A DNA stretch of 64,000 bases from NCBI GenBank assembly GCA_023459335.1, contig JAEWUO010000036.1, forward strand, positions 1-64,000, written 5' to 3'. This stretch comes from Bacillota bacterium (GTDB lineage Bacteria; Bacillota; Clostridia; Christensenellales; CAG-138). This document shows, one piece after another, positions 60,801-64,000 of the stretch. How positions within the stretch are numbered: position 1 is the stretch's first letter; each line of letters starts with the position of its first letter. Position numbers and translations under genes: made by a program. Under the pieces are notes generated by a model, which worked only from the letters and a program-made list of their open reading frames with translations, searched no databases and was not told the origin of the DNA.

Positions 60801-61447
60801 AGGCGGAGATCAAAACGCTGGGCGATATCAGTCTCGGCTCGATTGAAGAGTATAAGACCGTGTTCGAACGGCACAGCGAGCTGGATACGCAGTGCGAGGA
60901 CCTCCACAAGGCAAAACAGGACCTCGAAACGCTGATCACGGAGCTGACCGGCACGATGGAGACGGTGTTTTTACGGCAGTTTGAGTTGATTCAACAGAAT
61001 TTTTCTAGCACGTTCGCCGAGCTTTTCGGCGGCGGGCAGGCGGAACTCCGCCTCGCGGATAAAACCGACGTGCTCGGCTGCGATATCGACATCATCGCAC
61101 AGCCCCCGGGAAAGAAACTCCAGCTTCTTTCGCTTCTATCCGGCGGGGAACGCACGCTGACCGCCATCGCGCTGCTGTTTGCGATGCTGAAGCTCAAACC
61201 GCCCGCGTTCTGCATGCTCGACGAAATCGAGTCCGCGCTGGACGAGGCGAACGTCTCGCGGTTCGCGGATTACGTCAAGCGATATTCGGAAGGCACGCAG
61301 TTCATCCTCATCACGCACCGCAAGGGCAGCATGGAGGTCTGCGACACGCTCTACGGCGTCTCGATGGAGGAGAAGGGCGTAAGCAAGATCGTCTCCGCGC
61401 GCTTCGGGGAGAACGGCGTCGCCGCCGCGCCGGAGCAGGCAATCTAG
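57860..61447 (+). CDS. smc: Chromosome-segregation ATPase SMC
   Basis: A 1195-residue SMC: Walker A GPNGSGKSNISDAVRWVLGE at residues about 32-51, long coiled coil (about 170-500), hinge (VAELIRVPKEYEIAVTMALG) with GGSMSGGSL after it, second coiled coil, then signature LLSGGERTLTAIALLFAMLK and Walker B AFCMLDEIESALDEANV. With ScpAB it compacts and segregates chromosomes. ATG at 57860 overlaps the rnc stop. ftsY follows after 21 nt. Confidence 0.97.
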   Translation: MRLTKLELNGFKSFARKTELRFGQGITAIIGPNGSGKSNISDAVRWVLGEQSAKALRGARMEDVIFNGTQLRKALAYSEVTLTFDNADGQINLPFAEVAITRRVYRSGESEYCINRNNCRLKDINDLFFDTGIGKDGYSIIGQGKVEEILSNKSGDRRAAFEEAAGVMRYRVRKEEAERKLANTEKNLERIEDILKELADRLGPLEEQSASARAYLRLRDELKDLEVNLFLSQYDRVHERLDQINDAMRQMNEEHALAETGESTLLSACAALEEQLRSLDTALNAQQNRLMGLVSEAETRVGAGNVLAERRENTILAQKRIAQERGSGKARLDELGTVIAGMQTDESGQAALSLLEKEMETAQQRLDALDTDISAREEALDQMKNSLIESMNRMSDFKSSVSRYDAMKTSISQRLAAIETEAALRMEETARLNEELETAKRQHEAEADRLEQTKRDFEASIEHRRKTLDAFTALREELARDEQGIASIQSRLRVLDEMQRSREGYYASVKNILKDAPNDPKLSRAIVGVVAELIRVPKEYEIAVTMALGSTLQNIVTPTAEDAKYVIEYLRAKDYGRATLLPMALLNPTRITREERALLDLPGCIGVANELVDCDDNVRGVMDYLLCRTIVVKDLDAGIALKKRTRNAFHIATLEGDIISTGGSMSGGSLQKNSFNLLSRERELQELREKLKKEAAALEEKREKLRGGEQDVLRCDIQVDSFRDAVHACEIDAAKQAEQFDIIRRDVEVSRQREHALAEEKAQLSENLAEAERERANADEQQTGIEQGNAATREDVSRAQGELAELRRQREAFAGELTEQKVRRMALSKERDAVYAEQKRLVSEHRELSIRLTALEQEAAETAQTLTAIDTELESMRTQIESDTALTGTEKEAQRKLEEERQSVYASLNEQRARREELLTSSRDLSERIHKQEMTQSRLEMELGAMQDHIWNEYDLTYENAAALRREIPIGVSNARVNEIKAEIKTLGDISLGSIEEYKTVFERHSELDTQCEDLHKAKQDLETLITELTGTMETVFLRQFELIQQNFSSTFAELFGGGQAELRLADKTDVLGCDIDIIAQPPGKKLQLLSLLSGGERTLTAIALLFAMLKLKPPAFCMLDEIESALDEANVSRFADYVKRYSEGTQFILITHRKGSMEVCDTLYGVSMEEKGVSKIVSARFGENGVAAAPEQAI

Positions 61448-61468
61448 AAAATCCGATTGGGAATCGAT

Positions 61469-62386
61469 ATGGAAAAGAAACCGCTGTTTCAAAAATGGAA
61501 AACCGGACTGGGCAAGACGCGCACGGGACTGCTCGCGCGCATCTTCGCGTCCAAGGACGGCATCAACGAAGAATTTTATGAGGAGCTAGAAGAAGCGCTG
61601 ATCCTCGCGGACGCGGGAGCCGGCGTGACCGAACGCCTGCTGGATGATCTGCAGGCGGCAATCAGGGAAAAGAAGATTTCCGCCCGTGCGGACGCGAGAA
61701 AAGAGCTCGCCGCGCTGATTGCAAAAGCCGTCGTCTCGGACAAACCCTTTTCCGCGGACGAAGGCCCGGCCGTGCTGCTCGTCGTCGGCGTCAACGGCGT
61801 GGGCAAAACGACCAGCATCGGCAAACTCGCCAACGGTTACCGCGGTCAGGGGCGAAAGGTCATGCTTGCCGCGGCGGACACATTCCGCGCTGCGGCGGCG
61901 GAGCAGCTCGGCGAGTGGGCAAAACGCGCGGACGTCGCCATGGTGAAACACGGCGAAGGCGCGGATCCGGCGGCGGTGGTGTTCGACGCGATCGCAAGTT
62001 ATAAAGCCAAAGGCTGCGACCTGCTGATCTGCGATACGGCGGGGCGGCTGCACAACAAGACAAAACTCATGAACGAACTGGGCAAGATCCGCCGCGTGAT
62101 CGCGCGCGAACTACCGGACATCCCCTGCGAAACCCTGCTGGTTCTCGACGCGGTGACGGGCCAGAACGCGATAGCGCAGGCGCGCGCGTTCGCGGAGGTC
62201 TGCCAGCTGGACGGCGTGATTCTGACCAAACTCGACGGCACGGCCAAGGGCGGCGTGGTGATCTCGATCTGCGAGTCTCTCCATGTGCCAGTGCGCTTCG
62301 TCGGCGTGGGCGAGGGGATCGACGACCTGCAGCCGTTCGACGCGGGGCTGTTTTCCGAAGCGCTGCTCGCAAACGACGCGGACTGA
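61469..62386 (+). CDS. ftsY: Signal recognition particle receptor FtsY
   Basis: A 305-residue FtsY: short NG-type protein without a long acidic A domain. N domain EEFYEELEEALILADAGAGV, G1 GVNGVGKTTSIGKLAN, DTAGRLHNKTKLMNELGKI, and TKLDGTAKGGVVISI. It is the membrane receptor for SRP. ATG at 61469 is chosen; an upstream in-frame TTG at 61457 has no ribosome site. Confidence 0.97.
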   Translation: MEKKPLFQKWKTGLGKTRTGLLARIFASKDGINEEFYEELEEALILADAGAGVTERLLDDLQAAIREKKISARADARKELAALIAKAVVSDKPFSADEGPAVLLVVGVNGVGKTTSIGKLANGYRGQGRKVMLAAADTFRAAAAEQLGEWAKRADVAMVKHGEGADPAAVVFDAIASYKAKGCDLLICDTAGRLHNKTKLMNELGKIRRVIARELPDIPCETLLVLDAVTGQNAIAQARAFAEVCQLDGVILTKLDGTAKGGVVISICESLHVPVRFVGVGEGIDDLQPFDAGLFSEALLANDAD

Positions 62387-62414
62387 ACTAGAAATTATAT
62401 TTTCAGAATTAGGC

Positions 62415-62442
62415 TTGACTTTTTCGCCTGCCGCCGTATAAT
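62415..62442 (+). promoter_or_regulatory. Promoter of ylxM-ffh
   Basis: TTGACT (62415-62420), 16-bp spacer, TATAAT (62437-62442). Predicted start about 62449, directly before the hairpin at 62451. Confidence 0.8.
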
Positions 62443-62450
62443 GGTACGGT

Positions 62451-62470
62451 GTAAAGCAATTCTGCTTTAC
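62451..62470 (+). promoter_or_regulatory. 5-prime terminal hairpin of ylxM-ffh mRNA
   Basis: GTAAAGCA (62451-62458) and TGCTTTAC (62463-62470) are perfect 8-bp arms around ATTC. It begins about two bases after the predicted transcription start. It may be an RNA-stabilising 5-prime hairpin or a DNA operator. Confidence 0.6.
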
Positions 62471-62555
62471 AGGCAACCGCACGCATGCGTTTTAGGCACG
62501 CTTACAACGAACGGCATAAGGCCATCCGCCTTGCAGATGGCAGCAGAAGTTTTTC

Positions 62556-62891
62556 ATGGATCGTCTGGTCGAACTTGGACAATTACTGGACTGGTACGGC
62601 GCTTTTTTAACCGAGCGCCAGCGTTCGCTCGTTCGGTTATACGCTTACGAAGATCTGTCGCTGGGTGATATCGCGTATCAGGTCGGCATCTCGCGCCAGG
62701 CGGTCAGAGACGCGATCACAACCGCAGAAGCGGAATTGAAAGATATGGAATCCAAACTCCGGCTTATCGAAACAAATCAAGAACAACGCCGCCTGCTCGC
62801 GGAACTGGGTGAAACGAGCCTGGATGGGCGGCAAAAGGAATTGCTCCGGCAACTGACCGAGCTGGTTTCGGAGGAAAGCGATGGCGTTTGA
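62556..62891 (+). CDS. ylxM: YlxM-family SRP-associated helix-turn-helix protein
   Basis: A 111-residue protein of the UPF0122/YlxM family: LTERQRSLVRLYAYEDLSLG and IAYQVGISRQAVRDAITTAE form the sigma-70 region-4-like helix-turn-helix, followed by a long helix. It always sits beside ffh and stimulates or modulates SRP. ATG at 62556 has no clear Shine-Dalgarno. The leader has the 5-prime hairpin and a GCCATC/GATGGC stem at about 62521-62541. It overlaps ffh by 11 nt. Confidence 0.93.
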   Translation: MDRLVELGQLLDWYGAFLTERQRSLVRLYAYEDLSLGDIAYQVGISRQAVRDAITTAEAELKDMESKLRLIETNQEQRRLLAELGETSLDGRQKELLRQLTELVSEESDGV

Positions 62892-64000
62892 AGGCGTCTC
62901 ACAAAAACTGCAGGCGGTATTCAAGCGGCTGAATTCGCGCGGGAAGCTCGGCGAAGGCGACGTGAAAGAGGCCATGCGCGAGATCAAGCTCGCGCTTCTG
63001 GAAGCGGACGTCAACTTCGTGGTCGTCAAGGACTTCGTCAAGACCGTAACAGACCGCGCTGTGGGCGCAGAAGTGCTTGAGAGCCTCACTCCCGGACAGC
63101 AGGTCGTCAAGATCGTCAATGAAGAGCTCACGCGCCTCATGGGCGGCGAACACGCAAAGCTCGAGTTCGGCATCCGGAAACCCTCGGTCATCCTGATGGC
63201 CGGTCTGCAGGGCGCGGGCAAGACCACCATGTGCGGCAAGCTCGGCGCGTATATCGCGAAGCATTACGGCAAAAGCGTTCTCTTGGCCGCATGCGATATC
63301 TACCGGCCCGCCGCGATCCAGCAACTCCAGATCGTCGGCGAAAAGCTCGATCTTCCCGTATACGAACACGGGACGCAGAATCCGGCGCTCACCGCGAAGG
63401 AAGCGGTCGCGGAGGCGAAGCACAAGTTTATCGACGTGGTCATCGTCGACACGGCCGGACGCCTGCACATCGACGGCGAGATGATGGAGGAGCTCAAGAA
63501 GATCCGCGATGCGGTGAATCCCGCGGAAATTCTGCTTGTTGTGGACGCGATGACCGGGCAGGACGCGGTCAACGTCGCAAAGAGTTTTCATGAGACCGTC
63601 GTGCTTACGGGCGTGATCCTCACTAAGCTGGACGGCGACACGCGCGGCGGCGCGGCGCTCTCCGTGCGCGCGGTGACGGGTAAACCCATCAAGTTTTCCG
63701 GCATCGGCGAAAAGCTGACCGACATCGAACCGTTCCATCCCGACCGCATGGCGAGCCGCATCCTCGGCATGGGAGACGTGCTCACGCTCATCGAAAAAGC
63801 GCAGTCCGCGTTCGACGAGAAAAAGGCGATCGAGCTGGCCGATAAGATGAAGACCAACTCGTTCACGCTGGACGATTTCCTCGACCAGATGGATCAGATG
63901 AAAAACCTCGGGTCGATGGAAGATATCGTGAAGATGATCCCGGGTATGGATGCAAAGGCGCTCGGCGGCGCGCAGATCGACGAAAAGCAGATGGCGCGCA
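62881..64000 (+). CDS. ffh: Signal recognition particle protein Ffh, C-terminus outside window
   Basis: The first 373 residues of Ffh. N domain (MAFEGVSQKLQAVFKRLNSR), G domain with P-loop MAGLQGAGKTTMCGKLGAYI, DTAGRLHIDGEMMEELKKI, TKLDGDTRGGAALSV, then FSGIGEKLTDIEPFHPDRMA leading into the M domain linker. It binds signal sequences and pairs with FtsY encoded upstream. ATG at 62881 with GGAGGAAAGCG upstream, inside the end of ylxM. The methionine-rich M domain is beyond the window. Confidence 0.97.
   Translation, partial: MAFEGVSQKLQAVFKRLNSRGKLGEGDVKEAMREIKLALLEADVNFVVVKDFVKTVTDRAVGAEVLESLTPGQQVVKIVNEELTRLMGGEHAKLEFGIRKPSVILMAGLQGAGKTTMCGKLGAYIAKHYGKSVLLAACDIYRPAAIQQLQIVGEKLDLPVYEHGTQNPALTAKEAVAEAKHKFIDVVIVDTAGRLHIDGEMMEELKKIRDAVNPAEILLVVDAMTGQDAVNVAKSFHETVVLTGVILTKLDGDTRGGAALSVRAVTGKPIKFSGIGEKLTDIEPFHPDRMASRILGMGDVLTLIEKAQSAFDEKKAIELADKMKTNSFTLDDFLDQMDQMKNLGSMEDIVKMIPGMDAKALGGAQIDEKQMAR

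Noticed and set aside
62443..62555. SRP RNA gene before ylxM-ffh
   Set aside because: The conserved SRP core sequence around GGAAGGAAGCA is not present; the stems read better as an mRNA leader.

Overview
This looks like chromosomal DNA from a GC-rich member of the Bacillota, probably class Clostridia. Several gene orders are typical of that group: murB-rapZ-whiA-dnaE, rimP-nusA-ylxR-ylxQ-infB-rbfA-nrnA-truB-ribF-rpsO-pnp, yggS-sepF-divIVA and DUF177-rpmF-plsX-acpP-rnc-smc-ftsY-ylxM-ffh. Lipoprotein signals and a butyrate kinase fit the same picture. I cannot place it below class. Shine-Dalgarno sites are mostly strong, and TTG start codons are frequent.

Layout. 1-6.4 kb is accessory: a truncated membrane GGDEF protein, a VOC protein, a TetR regulator with a clear palindromic operator and an alpha/beta hydrolase, then a minus-strand block of acetyltransferases with a TfoX-N protein. 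6.7-9.5 kb is a polar amino-acid ABC importer. 9.7-16.7 kb is a mosaic of small enzymes and regulators: two methyltransferases, a tocopherol-cyclase-like protein, a MerR regulator divergent from an SRPBCC protein, a lipoprotein, butyrate kinase and a GNAT. 16.7-24.5 kb (minus strand) is the conserved block rlmD, dnaE, whiA, rapZ, murB. 24.6-26.9 kb is an AT-richer island with an unknown membrane protein and a broken gene carrying a tandem 8-bp duplication. 26.9-32.7 kb holds a DNA glycosylase and, divergently, a plus-strand operon: ABC exporter, secreted barnase-like RNase, barstar-like inhibitor, HEAT-repeat membrane protein and a glycosyltransferase-like membrane protein. 32.9-36.6 kb carries rluB, parts of a biotin-dependent decarboxylase/carboxyltransferase and a CDP-alcohol phosphatidyltransferase. 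36.6 kb to the end is core translation, RNA-decay, division, lipid and SRP genes. Ffh runs off the right edge.

The most interesting parts are these. (1) The barnase/barstar cassette keeps all recognisable catalytic residues and sits between an ABC exporter and a HEAT plus degenerate-glycosyltransferase pair. (2) Three start codons near 24.5-27.5 kb (murB, the DNA glycosylase, the ABC exporter) have no Shine-Dalgarno; each has a TANNNT hexamer exactly 6 nt upstream and a -35-like hexamer 17 bp further, which suggests leaderless mRNAs. (3) In the broken gene at 25.3-26.8 kb, removing one copy of an 8-bp tandem repeat restores the frame from a well-placed start codon. (4) A MerR-type promoter has a 19-bp spacer. 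All functional assignments come from motifs read by eye, with no database search.
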